Below, piece after piece: positions 16,771 to 25,959 of a DNA stretch of 64,000 bases. The translations under genes and the position numbers were made by a program. The notes under the pieces are model-generated. The model was not told where the DNA came from. It did not search any database and was given only the letters and a program-made list of their open reading frames with translations. The stretch lies in the NCBI GenBank assembly GCA_036262035.1, contig DATAJS010000011.1, forward strand, positions 207,596 through 271,595. Direction: 5' to 3'. The stretch comes from Burkholderiales bacterium. GTDB lineage: Bacteria > Pseudomonadota > Gammaproteobacteria > Burkholderiales > SG8-41. Within the stretch, counting starts at the first letter, position 1, and the number at the start of each line of letters is the position of its first letter.

Positions 16771-17718
16771 CTAGTTCAATTTCATCCCCGATTCGCGGAT
16801 GACCTTCGCCAGCTTCTCGTAATCCCCGCGTATCCGCGCCGCGAACTCTTCGGGCGTGCCGCTCATCGCTTCCATGCCCTGATTCGCGAGGTACTCGTGC
16901 GCTTCGCGGCGCTGCATCGCCTTGTTCGATTCGGCGTTGAGTCGCGCGACGACGTCGCGCGGGATGCCGGCGGGGCCGAGCAGGCCGAGGAAGAACGTCG
17001 CGCTGAAGCCGGGGAGAGCGGCTTCGGCGATCGTCGGGACCTCCGGGAGCGCTTGCAGCCGCCTCGGCCCGCTGACTGCGAGCCCGCGCAGCTTGCCCGA
17101 CCGCACGAGCGAGATCGAGCCCAGGGGATTGCTGAAGAGCAGCGACACCTGACCCGCCATGGCCTCGGTGAGCGCCGGGCCCGCGCCCTTATAGGGGATA
17201 TGCACCATCTCGATCCCCGCGCGCGACCGGAACATCTCCATCACGAGGTGTCCCGCAGAGCCGTTGCCGGGCGAGCCGTAGTTGAGCTCGCGCGGATGCG
17301 CCTTGGCGAAGCGGATCAGCTCGGCGAGATTCTTCACCGGCAGCGAAGGGTGCACCACCAGCAGTGATGCGTATTCGCCGCACGGCGCGATCGCGATGAA
17401 GTCTTTCGAAAGATCGAAGCGGCGATAGGTGAGCGACGCGACCATCAGCCCCGATCCGCCGAACGCGAGCGTGTAGCCGTCCGGTGCGGCGCGCGCGGTG
17501 TATTCACCGCCGACCACGCCGCCGCCGCCGGGACGGTTTTCGACGACCATCGGCTGGCCGAGCGCTTCGCCGAGTTGTTTCGCGACGAAACGCCCGAGCG
17601 TGTCGTTGCCGCCGCCGGGCGCGAGCGGGACGACGAGGCGGATCGGCTTGACGGGATAGGTTTGCGCGTGGGCGAGCGAGCAGGCGGCCGCAACCAACAG
17701 TGCCGCCGCTGAACGCAC
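16771..17718 (-). CDS. Bug-family periplasmic solute receptor
   Basis: 315 residues. Signal peptide MRSAAALLVAAACSLAHA, then YPVKPIRLVVPLAPGGGND, MVVENRPGGGGVVGG, APDGYTLAFG, IPYKGAGPALTEAM and LPEVPTIAEAALPG. Gene order on the minus strand is amidohydrolase (17720-18769) and then this receptor, whose ATG (17718) lies one base behind the amidohydrolase stop. The pair forms a two-gene uptake/hydrolysis cassette, and the receptor's ligand is presumably the substrate or precursor of that hydrolase. The NRPG loop carries four glycines in a row, slightly unlike the other copies here. Confidence 0.93.
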   Translation of the reverse strand: MRSAAALLVAAACSLAHAQTYPVKPIRLVVPLAPGGGNDTLGRFVAKQLGEALGQPMVVENRPGGGGVVGGEYTARAAPDGYTLAFGGSGLMVASLTYRRFDLSKDFIAIAPCGEYASLLVVHPSLPVKNLAELIRFAKAHPRELNYGSPGNGSAGHLVMEMFRSRAGIEMVHIPYKGAGPALTEAMAGQVSLLFSNPLGSISLVRSGKLRGLAVSGPRRLQALPEVPTIAEAALPGFSATFFLGLLGPAGIPRDVVARLNAESNKAMQRREAHEYLANQGMEAMSGTPEEFAARIRGDYEKLAKVIRESGMKLN

Positions 17719-17719
17719 G

Positions 17720-18769
17720 CTAAATCTCCAGCCGGTACACGCGCGCGGCGGTGTCGCGATACAGCGCCGCTTTCTCCGGAGCCGAATAATTCTGCGTGAT
17801 GCGCTTCAGCGCGTTCCACAGCACGCCGTAGCCGCACGACTGCTTGTCGACGGGGAAGTTGCTTTCCATCATGCACCGCCGAGCACCGAAGGCGGCGATG
17901 CACTCTTCGACGTACGGCCGCCACACCTGAGCGAGCTCTTCGGAGGAGGGCGGCACATCGCGCAGATGGAAGTCCCAGTCGCAGTACAGCATGCCCAGGC
18001 CGCCGACCTTCATCACGAGATTGGGGAACTGCGCGAGATCGCGAACGTTCTTCCGCCAGACCTCGAAGGTCGCCTTGCGATCCTCGTGCGGCGGGAGCCC
18101 GAGGAGCCCGCCGCAGTGATTGAGGATCATCGTCGTATCGGGTGCGCCGCGCACGAGCTGCGCCACGTCCGGAAGCTGGGGGTGGAATTGCCACGACTCG
18201 AAGGTCAGGCCCGCTTTCGCGAGCCGCGCAACGCCTTTCTGGAATTTCGGGTCGCAGACCTGGTGCTGCGGTACCTGGTGGCGGCCGAACCTGGCGGCAT
18301 TGCCGGTATCCCAGGTGACGCCGTGGCGTATGCCGCGCAAGCGCCCGTTGCCCGCCGCGATCAATGCTTCGAGGACCGGTTGCACGTCATCGCCGAGCCT
18401 CATGTCGGCATGACCGACGATGCCGGCGCAGAGCTTCGCCTTGCCGTAGCCGCCGCTCGCGCTCATCGCGGCGATGCCGTTGACGAACTCGACTTCGCCG
18501 ACGGGCTTCATCGCTTCGGGACCGCCCGCGCGATACTGCGAGCCGCACTCGATGAAGACGGTCGCGACGATGTTGTGGCCGGTGGCGACGTCGGCCGCGA
18601 GCTCGTGAACGAGGTAGCGGCCGCGGTGGGCATCGTCCCAGCAGTGATGGTGCGGGTCGACGATGGGGAGCTCGGGCTCGAGCGGCGCTTCTTCGCGCAA
18701 GCTCGCCCACTGGTGGACTTCTTCGCGGTGGCGGTACGCGTTGCCTGCGAATACGTACGGCTTGTTCAT
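17720..18769 (-). CDS. Amidohydrolase-family (TIM-barrel) metal-dependent hydrolase
   Basis: 349 residues; AAGGAGGGGGAG lies directly before ATG 18769, a very strong ribosome binding site. Metal-binding HxH is seen in IVDPHHHCWD near residue 38; later ligands include His in FESWQFHPQ and in MILNHCGGLLG, and the active-site Asp is replaced or displaced in CMMESNFPVDK, a motif common to the amidohydrolase-2 subgroup that acts on lactones and carboxylic acids. No signal peptide, so cytoplasmic. It is co-transcribed with the Bug receptor 16771-17718. Substrate unknown; a lactone or dicarboxylic acid derivative is inferred from the receptor. Confidence 0.88.
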   Translation of the reverse strand: MNKPYVFAGNAYRHREEVHQWASLREEAPLEPELPIVDPHHHCWDDAHRGRYLVHELAADVATGHNIVATVFIECGSQYRAGGPEAMKPVGEVEFVNGIAAMSASGGYGKAKLCAGIVGHADMRLGDDVQPVLEALIAAGNGRLRGIRHGVTWDTGNAARFGRHQVPQHQVCDPKFQKGVARLAKAGLTFESWQFHPQLPDVAQLVRGAPDTTMILNHCGGLLGLPPHEDRKATFEVWRKNVRDLAQFPNLVMKVGGLGMLYCDWDFHLRDVPPSSEELAQVWRPYVEECIAAFGARRCMMESNFPVDKQSCGYGVLWNALKRITQNYSAPEKAALYRDTAARVYRLEI

Positions 18770-18832
18770 CTCCCCCTCCTTGCTTCGATAGTGCGGTCGA
18801 GATTACCGCAATATCGAGAGAGGGGCACCGCG

Positions 18833-19012
18833 TCAGCGCTGGGTCTGAACCACGCGCGCACCCGACGCGTCGCTGGAAGAGAGGGAGCCCATCGCGGCGA
18901 TGCCCGCGAGCAGCAAGAGACACGCGGAGCAGATGGCGACGACCGTTTTGACCGAGATCTGCTCGGCGGCGTGGGCCTGCATGAGGCGCTGTCGTTCTAC
19001 ACGGTTGACCAT
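18833..19012 (-). CDS. Small single-pass membrane protein, 59 residues
   Basis: ATG 19012 has AAGGACG about 9 nt upstream; the longer frame up to 19132 lacks a ribosome binding site. The product has a polar N-terminus (MVNRVERQRLMQAHAAEQIS), a hydrophobic helix at about residues 21-42 (VKTVVAICSACLLLLAGIA) and a short Ser/Ala-rich tail. One membrane segment, cytoplasmic N-terminus. The family is not recognised. It lies between the amidohydrolase and a LuxR-type regulator, all on the minus strand. Confidence 0.55.
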   Translation of the reverse strand: MVNRVERQRLMQAHAAEQISVKTVVAICSACLLLLAGIAAMGSLSSSDASGARVVQTQR

Positions 19013-19151
19013 GATGGGACGTCCTTCTGTCTGGAACACGTGAGCGAAGGGTAGGCGCGCATGGACGCCGGCGAAATTCGCCTCAGCGTCTAAGACGATG
19101 GTCGCGCACGCGCCGGAGGGAAAACCGCACACCCCCTACCAAAGTAGGGGG

Positions 19152-19775
19152 CTAGTGAAATCCCAGACGGCGCGCCGCGATCGCGGCTTCTGCGCGGTTC
19201 GTGACTTTCAGCACGCGCAGCACCTCGGTCACGTGCGCCTTGACCGTGGGCTCCGAGATGGAGAGCGCCGAGGCGATCGCCTTGTTCGACTTGCCCCGGG
19301 CGAGCAGCCCGAGCACCTGCATCTGCCGGTCGGTGAGCTTGAGATGGCGCGCCGAGTCGGGTGTCGCGGGTGCAGGGTCCACGCCGATCGCCTGAGGCGG
19401 CACGTAGATGCCGCCGGCCAGCACGAAGCGCACCGCCTGGATCATGAGGTCGCGCGAGAACGCCTTGGGAATGAAGCCGGCGGCGCCGCCTTGCAGCGCG
19501 GTCATGACGCCGCTCTTGTCGTCGGACGCCGAAAGCATCGCGACGCGCGGTGCGGGGCCGCGCTCGCGGAGCACCTGGAGCAGCTCGAAACCGTTCATGC
19601 CGGGCAAGCCGACGTCGAGCAGCACGAGATCGAGGTCGGCATGGTCTTCGACGACGCGCAGCGCCTCTTCGGCGCTGCCCGCTTCGAGCACCTGCACGCC
19701 GTCCTCCATGCTCAGCAGCACGTGCTTCACGCCTTCGCGCACCAGCGCGTGATCGTCGACGACCAGCAGCTTCAT
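19152..19775 (-). CDS. NarL/FixJ-type (LuxR HTH) response regulator
   Basis: 207 residues from ATG 19775; the frame stays open upstream but the family N-terminus MKLLVVDDHALVREGV fixes the start. Receiver: D8-D9, phospho-acceptor Asp in LVLLDVGLPG near residue 57, Lys in GFIPKAFSRD. DNA-binding domain: LTDRQMQVLGLLARGKSNKAIASALSIS followed by VKAHVTEVLRVL, the canonical LuxR helix-turn-helix. No histidine kinase is adjacent, so it is an orphan here. It is 37 bp downstream of the glucarate dehydratase gene and could be the last gene of that operon. Confidence 0.94.
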   Translation of the reverse strand: MKLLVVDDHALVREGVKHVLLSMEDGVQVLEAGSAEEALRVVEDHADLDLVLLDVGLPGMNGFELLQVLRERGPAPRVAMLSASDDKSGVMTALQGGAAGFIPKAFSRDLMIQAVRFVLAGGIYVPPQAIGVDPAPATPDSARHLKLTDRQMQVLGLLARGKSNKAIASALSISEPTVKAHVTEVLRVLKVTNRAEAAIAARRLGFH

Positions 19776-19812
19776 CGGGACTCCGGATAAGAGCAGCCCC
19801 GAGCTTACCGCG

Positions 19813-21138
19813 TCAGCGCACGAGGCAGGGGCGCTTGTTGTCGAACGTCCAGCCGGGGATGAGGTACTGCATCGCGAGCGCATCGTCGCGCGCGCCGAGA
19901 CCGTGCTCGAGGTACAGCGCGTGGTGCTTCTCGATCTGTTCCATGTCGATCTCGACCCCGAGGCCCGGCTTGTCCGGCACCGCGACCTTGCCGCCGGCGA
20001 TCTTCAGCGGCTCGCGCGTGAGGCGCTCGCCGTCCTGCCAGATCCAGTGGGTGTCGATCGCGGTGATGTGCCCGGGCGCGGCCGCCGCGCAGTGTGTGAA
20101 CATCGCGAGCGAGATGTCGAAATGGTTGTTCGAATGCGAGCCCCAGGTGAGGCCCCACGCGTCGCAGAGCTGCGCGACGCGCACCGAGCCGGCCATCGTC
20201 CAGAAGTGCGGATCGGCGAGCGGGATCGTCACCGACTGGAGCTGGATTGCGTGGCCGAGCTCGCGCCAATCGGTCGCGACCATGTTGGTCGCGGTCGGCA
20301 GCCCGGTCGCGCGGCGGAACTCCGCCATCACTTCGCGCGCCGAGTACACCCCTTCGGCGCCGCACGGATCTTCGGCGTACGCCATGACGCCGTGCAGGTC
20401 GCGGCAGAGCCGAATCGCGTCTTTCAGGAGCCAACCGCCGTTGGGGTCGAGCGTCACGCGCGCGTCCGGGAAACGCTCGTGCAGCGCGCGGATCGCTTCG
20501 ACTTCCGCCTCGCCGCGCAGCACGCCCCCCTTCAGCTTGAAGTCGTTGAAGCCGTAGCGAGCATGCGCCGCTTCGGCGAGGCGCACGATCGCCTCCGGTG
20601 TCAGCGCTTCCTCGTTACGCAGGCGCAGCCACTCGTCTTCGGCGCCGCTCTCGTCCCGATAGGGGAGCGGCGTGCGGCGTCGATCACCGACGTAGAAGAG
20701 ATAGCCGAGCATCTCGACCGCATCGCGCTGCCGGCCTTCGCCGAGCAGCGCAGCGACCGGCACCCCGAGGTGCTGGCCGAGGAGATCGAGCAGTGATGCT
20801 TCCAGCGCGGTGACCGCGTGTATGGTCACGCGCTGGTCGAAGGTCTGCTGTCCTCGGCCGCCCGCGTCGCGGTCTTTGAAGCGCGCACGAACTTCGTTGA
20901 GGATCGCGTGGTAATCGCCGATCGAGCGGCCGACGGCGAGCCCGCGCGCGTCTTCGAGCGTCTGCCGGATCTTCTCGCCGCCGGGCACCTCGCCGACGCC
21001 GGTGCGGCCGGCGTTGTCCTGGAGGACGACGATGTTGCGCGTGAAATACGGCGCGTGTGCGCCGGAGAGGTTGAGCAGCATGCTGTCGTGACCCGCCACC
21101 GGGATCACGCGCATCGAGGTGACGAGCGGAGCGCTCAC
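19813..21138 (-). CDS. gudD: Glucarate dehydratase (enolase superfamily)
   Basis: 441 residues from GTG 21138, which overlaps the upstream stop (GTGA); E. coli GudD is of similar length. Signature elements: FKLKGGV (KxK acid/base), TLDPNGGW and EDPCG metal ligands, TNMVATDW, and the [16 protein letters not shown] block with the catalytic His. These fit D-glucarate dehydratase, which turns D-glucarate or L-idarate into 5-keto-4-deoxyglucarate in the cytoplasm. The order Bug receptor, GarR-like reductase, GudD in one minus-strand operon supports glucarate use. A LacI-type repressor lies upstream. An in-frame ATG eight codons later is an alternative start. Confidence 0.92.
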   Translation of the reverse strand: MSAPLVTSMRVIPVAGHDSMLLNLSGAHAPYFTRNIVVLQDNAGRTGVGEVPGGEKIRQTLEDARGLAVGRSIGDYHAILNEVRARFKDRDAGGRGQQTFDQRVTIHAVTALEASLLDLLGQHLGVPVAALLGEGRQRDAVEMLGYLFYVGDRRRTPLPYRDESGAEDEWLRLRNEEALTPEAIVRLAEAAHARYGFNDFKLKGGVLRGEAEVEAIRALHERFPDARVTLDPNGGWLLKDAIRLCRDLHGVMAYAEDPCGAEGVYSAREVMAEFRRATGLPTATNMVATDWRELGHAIQLQSVTIPLADPHFWTMAGSVRVAQLCDAWGLTWGSHSNNHFDISLAMFTHCAAAAPGHITAIDTHWIWQDGERLTREPLKIAGGKVAVPDKPGLGVEIDMEQIEKHHALYLEHGLGARDDALAMQYLIPGWTFDNKRPCLVR

Positions 21139-22022
21139 GCCGGCTTCCCGATCTCGAAATTCGCCATGAGCTCGAGCGCGCGCACCATCGCGGAGTGATC
21201 CCACGCGGCGCCGCCGTGCGCCTCGCAGCTATTGAAGAGCGCCTGCGCGGTCGCGGTGTTCGGCAGCGCGACGCCGAGCTGGCGCGCGTTCGAGAGGGCG
21301 AGATTCAGATCCTTCTGGTGCAGCTCGATGCGGAAGCCCGGCTGGAAGGAGCGCTTCACCATGCGCTCGCCGTGCACTTCGAGGATGCGCGACGAGGCGA
21401 AGCCGCCCATCAGCGCCTCGCGCACGCGCGCGGGATCGGCGCCGGCCCTGGCGGCGAACACGAGCGCCTCGGCGACGGCCTCGATGTTGAGCGCGACGAT
21501 GATCTGGTTCGCGACCTTGGCGGTCTGGCCGTCACCGTTGCCGCCGACGAGCGTGATGTTCTTGCCCATCGCCTCGAAGAGCGGCTTGGCGCGGTCGAAT
21601 GCCGCTTCGGAACCGCCGACCATGATCGAGAGCGTCGCGTTCTTCGCACCGACCTCTCCGCCCGACACCGGCGCGTCGAGGTAGTCGCAACCGAGCGCGT
21701 TGATGCGCCGGGCGAAATCCTTGGTGGCGATCGGTGAGATCGAGCTCATGTCGACGACGAGCTTGCCGGCGGTGAGTCCCTGCACGACGCCGCTCTCGCC
21801 GAACAGCACCGCTTCGACGTGCGGCGTATCGGGCACCATGGTGATGACGACGTCGGCGTTCCGTGCCACGTCTCTGGCGCTCGCGCACGCATGGCCGCGC
21901 GCGCTGACCAGGCCTTCCGGGACGCCGCTGCGGCTGTGGAGATAGAGCGTGTGTCCCGCCTTCGCGAGGTTGGCCGCCATGGGCGCGCCCATCAGCCCCA
22001 AGCCGATGAATCCGACTTTCAT
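21135..22022 (-). CDS. garR: Tartronate-semialdehyde reductase / 3-hydroxyisobutyrate dehydrogenase family
   Basis: 295 residues from ATG 22022, chosen because GGAG stands 8 nt upstream; ATG 22037 overlaps the preceding stop (ATGA) and is the alternative. N-terminal Rossmann motif [18 protein letters not shown], substrate motif [22 protein letters not shown] and catalytic Lys in GQTAKVANQ are complete. In the glucarate route the aldolase product tartronate semialdehyde is reduced to D-glycerate by such an enzyme (GarR/GlxR). It overlaps gudD by 4 bases. The aldolase itself is not seen in the window, so the specific name is inferred from context. Confidence 0.85.
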   Translation of the reverse strand: MKVGFIGLGLMGAPMAANLAKAGHTLYLHSRSGVPEGLVSARGHACASARDVARNADVVITMVPDTPHVEAVLFGESGVVQGLTAGKLVVDMSSISPIATKDFARRINALGCDYLDAPVSGGEVGAKNATLSIMVGGSEAAFDRAKPLFEAMGKNITLVGGNGDGQTAKVANQIIVALNIEAVAEALVFAARAGADPARVREALMGGFASSRILEVHGERMVKRSFQPGFRIELHQKDLNLALSNARQLGVALPNTATAQALFNSCEAHGGAAWDHSAMVRALELMANFEIGKPA

Positions 22023-22033
22023 CGCGCGCTCCG

Positions 22034-22996
22034 TCATTCGAGGGTGATCTTGCCGGTGACGATCACCGCTTTCCAGCGCGCGAGCTCCTGCCCGAGGAAC
22101 TTCTCGAAATACTCCGGCGAGCTCGCCAGCACTTCGAAGCCGAGGTCGGTCATCTTCTGCTTGTTGCCCGGCTCGTTCAGCGCATTGACGAGCGCGCCGT
22201 GCAGCGTCGTCTTCACGTCTTTCGGCAGGCCTTTGGGTGCGGCGATCGCCTGCCACGAATAGACCTCGACGTCCTTGACGCCGCCTTCGGCCATCGTCGG
22301 TACGTTGGACATGACCGGCGAGCGTTTCTCGGAGGTGATGCCGAGCGCCTTCAGCCTGCCGCCCTGCACGTGCGGCAGGATCGCGTTGATGTTCTGGAAC
22401 GAGGCGTCGGCGTGTCCGCCGAGGAGATCGGAGACCGCGGGCGCGCCGCCTTTGTAGGGGACGTGCAGTCCGCTCGTGCCGGTCTTCTGCCAGAAGAGCG
22501 CGGCGGTGAGGTGATCCGAAGAGCCCGCGCCCGATGACGCGAAGGTCACCTTGCCCGGCATCTTCTTCAGATACCCGACGAACTCCTGCAGGTTCTTCGC
22601 GGGCATCGCGGGGTTCATGACGAGCACGTTGGGCGCGCGGACCGCGACCGACAGCAGATCGAAATCCTTGGCGGGGTCGTACGGGAGATTCTTCTGGAGG
22701 AACGGGTTGATCGCCCACACGCCGATTGACGCGACCAGAATGGTGTAGCCATCCGCCGGCGCGCGCTTGACGATCCCCGCGCCGATCGCCCCGGTCGCGC
22801 CCGGCCGGTTGTCGATGACGAAAGGCTGGCCCAGCTTCTGGTTCACGCTCGGGCCGACGACGCGGGCGACCATGTCGGTCGAGCCGCCCGCCGGGAACGG
22901 CACGATCGCCGTAATGGGTTTTTGCGGGTAGTTCGGTGCGGCGGCGTACGCGGCGGCGGACGTTGCGAGCGCGACCGCGCAGACGATGCTCTTCAT
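22034..22996 (-). CDS. Bug-family receptor, probably for glucarate or a related aldarate
   Basis: 320 residues from ATG 22996, which has GAGGAGG 8 nt upstream; the frame extends to 23083 but without a signal for initiation. Signal peptide MKSIVCAVALATSAAAYAA, mature start PNYPQKPITAIVPFPAGGSTD, then FVIDNRPGATG, APADGYTILVA, VPYKGGAPAV, MSNVPTMAEGG. It is the first gene of the operon that continues with garR-like and gudD-like genes through 4-bp overlaps, so its ligand is probably D-glucarate or galactarate. This assignment depends on context. Confidence 0.92.
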   Translation of the reverse strand: MKSIVCAVALATSAAAYAAAPNYPQKPITAIVPFPAGGSTDMVARVVGPSVNQKLGQPFVIDNRPGATGAIGAGIVKRAPADGYTILVASIGVWAINPFLQKNLPYDPAKDFDLLSVAVRAPNVLVMNPAMPAKNLQEFVGYLKKMPGKVTFASSGAGSSDHLTAALFWQKTGTSGLHVPYKGGAPAVSDLLGGHADASFQNINAILPHVQGGRLKALGITSEKRSPVMSNVPTMAEGGVKDVEVYSWQAIAAPKGLPKDVKTTLHGALVNALNEPGNKQKMTDLGFEVLASSPEYFEKFLGQELARWKAVIVTGKITLE

Positions 22997-23173
22997 CGGA
23001 AACCTCCTCAGGTGGATGGGTGAGCCGGCGTGGATGATAGCGCAAACATCCGCCCGTCGCAACGGGACGGTTGGGCGCAACAATACCTTTGCACGTAGCG
23101 CTGGCAGGCGCCTAAGCGCGCTTTCGCGCGGCGAGGTGCAGCGCAGCTGCGCCCAAGCAGCGGCGTAGATCTT

Positions 23174-24193
23174 TTACGTCGTCTGGCGGTCGAGGATGCT
23201 GAAGCCGACGTCGATCACGTGCTCCGGGAGCGTCGCGCCGGCGATGCGGGCGAGAATGATCTCCGCGGCCTGGCGGCCGATCGCGGGGCGGTCGATGGCG
23301 ACGGTGGAGAGCGCGGGGCAGGTGTGCGCGGTGAGCTCGAGCCCGCCGAAGCCGATGATCGCGACGTCCTTCGGCGGCGTCAGACTCCGCGAACGCGCCT
23401 CTTCGAGCGCGCCGTGCGCGAGCAGGTCCGACGCGCAGAAAACAACATCGGGGCGCGGCGTCGCGTCGAGCAGCCTCGCCATGCCGGCACGGCCGAGCGC
23501 AAGCGTCGAGGGGGCGGGGATGAACTCGGTCGTGGCCTCGGGCTCGCCTGCGCGCGCGAGCTCCGCGAGAAAGCCGCGGCGCCGCACGAGCGCGCGCTCG
23601 TCGTCGGCCCACAGCAGCGCCGGGCGTCGATAGCCTTTGGTGAGCAGGTGGCGCGCGACGCTCTCGCCGACTTTCTCGTGCGAGAAACCGACGACCGTGT
23701 CCAGCGGCGTCGGCGTGAGGTCCCACGTCTCGACGATCGGCACGCGCGCGGCGAGCAGGCGCTGGCGGCTCTCCGGCGAGTGGTTGATGCCGGTCAGATA
23801 GATCGCGTCGGGCTTGCGCGCCAGGACCGCCGACAGCAGCGCGTCTTCGCGCGTTGCGGGATAGCCGGAGAGGCCGAGCAGCACCTGGTAGCCGGCTTCC
23901 CAGAGTCGATCGGTGAAGGCCTGCACCGCCTCGACGAAGATCCCGTTGGTGATCGAGGGCACGAGGGCCGCGACGAGGCGGCTTTTGCGCGACGCCAGCC
24001 CGCCCGCGAGCAGGTTGGGGACGTAGCCGGTGCGGTCGATCACCTGCTTCACCCGCTCGAGCGTGTCGGGCGTGACGAGCTCCGGCTTGTTCAGCACGCG
24101 CGAGACCGTCATCGGCGAGACGCCGGCGAGCTTGGCGACGTCCTCCAGCGTGACGCTGTCGGTGGAGCGGGCGGTGGCGGGTCGGCGCGGCAT
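23174..24193 (-). CDS. LacI/GntR-type transcriptional regulator
   Basis: 339 residues. The N-terminal helix-turn-helix reads VTLEDVAKLAGVSPMTVSRVLNKPELV, followed by the hinge region YVPNLLAGGLASRKSR and a periplasmic-binding-protein-like effector domain ending in VAIDRPAIGRQAAEIILARI. This is closest in pattern to the gluconate repressor GntR group. It lies upstream of and in the same direction as the glucarate operon (gap 177 bp), so it probably represses that operon and responds to an aldarate or a breakdown intermediate. A candidate operator lies in its own upstream region, which it shares with the divergent GntR/FadR-type regulator. Confidence 0.93.
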   Translation of the reverse strand: MPRRPATARSTDSVTLEDVAKLAGVSPMTVSRVLNKPELVTPDTLERVKQVIDRTGYVPNLLAGGLASRKSRLVAALVPSITNGIFVEAVQAFTDRLWEAGYQVLLGLSGYPATREDALLSAVLARKPDAIYLTGINHSPESRQRLLAARVPIVETWDLTPTPLDTVVGFSHEKVGESVARHLLTKGYRRPALLWADDERALVRRRGFLAELARAGEPEATTEFIPAPSTLALGRAGMARLLDATPRPDVVFCASDLLAHGALEEARSRSLTPPKDVAIIGFGGLELTAHTCPALSTVAIDRPAIGRQAAEIILARIAGATLPEHVIDVGFSILDRQTT

Positions 24194-24200
24194 CCTCGAA

Positions 24201-24214
24201 TGATAACGATAACA
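24201..24214. promoter_or_regulatory. Candidate LacI-family operator
   Basis: TGATAACGATAACA is a near-palindrome (TGTTAT-CG-ATAACA with two mismatches) centred on CG, as is typical of LacI/GntR-family operators. It sits 8 bp from the ATG of the LacI-type gene, in the 78-bp space shared with a divergent regulator gene, where binding would block its own promoter. Assignment is inferred from pattern and position. Confidence 0.4.
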
Positions 24215-24271
24215 ACATCGGCGAGCAAACCAAGGGTCTGACCACGAAGACCCGTGTCAGGTCCCCGTTGT

Positions 24272-24994
24272 ATGATGACCCGACAAATGTCCCTCAAACC
24301 GGCCAACCTGACCGATCAGCTCAGCTCCGCGATGACCGAGCGCATCGCGGCCGGCGTTTTCGCGCCGGGGAGCCGCCTGCCGACCGAGCAGGCGCTGTCG
24401 AGCGAGTTCGGCGTGAGCCGCACGGTCGTGCGCGAAGCGATCTCGCGGCTGAAGTCGGAAGGCCTCGTCGAGACGCGGCAGGGCTCGGGCGCGTTCGTCG
24501 CGCAGTCGAAGCTCGGGATCCCGTTCCGTATCGATCCGGTGAGCGTCGAATCGTTCGGCGCGACCGTCGACATCCTCGAGCTTCGCCTCGCCGTCGAATC
24601 CGAAGCTGCTGCCCTCGCCGCCGAGCGCGCGAGCGCCGATCAGCTCGCCGCGATACGCCGCGCGCTCGACGCGGTGCGCGCCGCGTTCGAGCGCGGCGAC
24701 GACGGCGTCGACGAAGACCTCGCGTTCCACCGCGCGATCGCCGAAGCGACCCACAACAGCAAGTACGTCGATCTCGCCGAGTTCCTTGAGCGTTACGTCC
24801 GACGGCAAATCCAGATCACCGGCGGCCGAACCGCGCGCGCGAGCCGCATGGGCGAGACCCAGAGCGAGCACCGCAAGATCTTCGAGGCGATCGCGGCACG
24901 CGACGGCGACGCCGCGCGAGCGAGCGCGCGCGAGCACTTCAGAAAAGGCATAGAGCGCATCCGGCGCTCCCGCGAAAAGGAGGAGGGACGATGA
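24272..24994 (+). CDS. FadR-subfamily GntR transcriptional regulator
   Basis: 240 residues from ATG 24272; ATG 24287 (MSLKPANLTDQL) is equally possible, neither having a strong ribosome binding site. The winged helix reads IAAGVFAPGSRLPTEQALSSEFGVSRTVVREAISRLKSEGLVETRQGSGAFV. The C-terminal helical FCD domain contains ELRLAVESEAAALAAERAS, DLAFHRAIAEATHN and SEHRKIFEAI, in which Asp and His residues bind a metal that holds a carboxylate effector. It overlaps the following Bug gene (ATGA) and so likely regulates the 24.3-28.0 kb cassette it belongs to, and may autoregulate with the LacI-type gene diverging from it. Confidence 0.93.
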   Translation: MMTRQMSLKPANLTDQLSSAMTERIAAGVFAPGSRLPTEQALSSEFGVSRTVVREAISRLKSEGLVETRQGSGAFVAQSKLGIPFRIDPVSVESFGATVDILELRLAVESEAAALAAERASADQLAAIRRALDAVRAAFERGDDGVDEDLAFHRAIAEATHNSKYVDLAEFLERYVRRQIQITGGRTARASRMGETQSEHRKIFEAIAARDGDAARASAREHFRKGIERIRRSREKEEGR

Positions 24995-25956
24995 GAAAGG
25001 CAGGTTACGCCGCGTTGCTTGCAACGCTGTTGGCTGCTGCGACGGGCGCAGGCGCGCAGCAATACCCTACCAAGCCGGTGCGCATCGTCATCGGTCTTTC
25101 CGCCGGCGGCGGGACCGACGTGCTGACGCGCCTGATCGCGCAGCGCCTCACCGACGCGTGGGGACAGCAAGTCGTCGTCGAGAACCGGCCGGGCGCGTCG
25201 GGCTTCATCGCCGGCGAGCTCGTCGCGAAGTCGCCGCCCGACGGCTATACGCTGATCATGGGGGCGCAATCCGGCCTCGCGGTGGCGCCCGCGCTCTACG
25301 GCCGCGCGCCGTACGACACGGTGAAGGACTTCACGCCGGTCACGCAGGCCGGCTCGACGCCGCTGCTGATGATCGTGCATCCGTCGTTTCCGGCGAAGAG
25401 CTTCGGCGAGTTCGTGACCTACGCGAAGAAAGCGCCGACGCTCACCTATGGCTCGGGCGGCGTGGGCTCGACGCCGCACATGGCGGGCGAGCTGCTGAAC
25501 TCGCTGCTGTCGATCCGCATGAACCACGTGCCGTACAAAGGCGAGAACCCGGCGATCGCCGACACCCTCGGCGGGCAGATCCCGATCATGTTCGGCAACA
25601 TCTCGGTCGCGGTGCCTCACGTGAAAGCCGGCAAGCTCCGTGCGCTGGCGAACACGAGCGGCGCGCGCTCGCAGCTCGTGCCCGAGGTGCCGACGATCGC
25701 CGAATCGGGCTTCAAGGGATTTGCGATCGCGACGTGGTACGGACTCCTCGGGCCCGCGGGCATGCCGCCCGCGGTGACGAGCAGGATCCAGGGCGACGTC
25801 GCGAAAGCCGTCGCGCAACCCGAGACGCGCGACAAGCTCGTCAACATGGGCGTGGACGTGGTCGCGAGCCCACCCGATCAGTTCGCGGCTTACCTGCGTT
25901 CCGAAGTCGCGCGCTACGTGAAGCTCGTGAAGGACAACAACCTGAAGGCCGAGTAG
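24991..25956 (+). CDS. Bug-family periplasmic solute receptor
   Basis: 321 residues; ATG 24991 overlaps the regulator's stop (ATGA) and is preceded by AAAAGGAGGAGGG. Signal peptide MRKAGYAALLATLLAAATGAGA, then YPTKPVRIVIGLSAGGGTD, VVVENRPGASG, PPDGYTLIMG, VPYKGENPAI, VPEVPTIAESG. The pocket loop has SAGGGTD instead of PGG, the Asp being retained. In an operon with a FadR-type regulator, a beta-hydroxyacid-dehydrogenase-like enzyme and a mandelate-racemase-like enzyme, it probably imports a sugar acid or aryl hydroxy acid. Confidence 0.93.
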   Translation: MRKAGYAALLATLLAAATGAGAQQYPTKPVRIVIGLSAGGGTDVLTRLIAQRLTDAWGQQVVVENRPGASGFIAGELVAKSPPDGYTLIMGAQSGLAVAPALYGRAPYDTVKDFTPVTQAGSTPLLMIVHPSFPAKSFGEFVTYAKKAPTLTYGSGGVGSTPHMAGELLNSLLSIRMNHVPYKGENPAIADTLGGQIPIMFGNISVAVPHVKAGKLRALANTSGARSQLVPEVPTIAESGFKGFAIATWYGLLGPAGMPPAVTSRIQGDVAKAVAQPETRDKLVNMGVDVVASPPDQFAAYLRSEVARYVKLVKDNNLKAE

Positions 25957-25959
25957 CCC

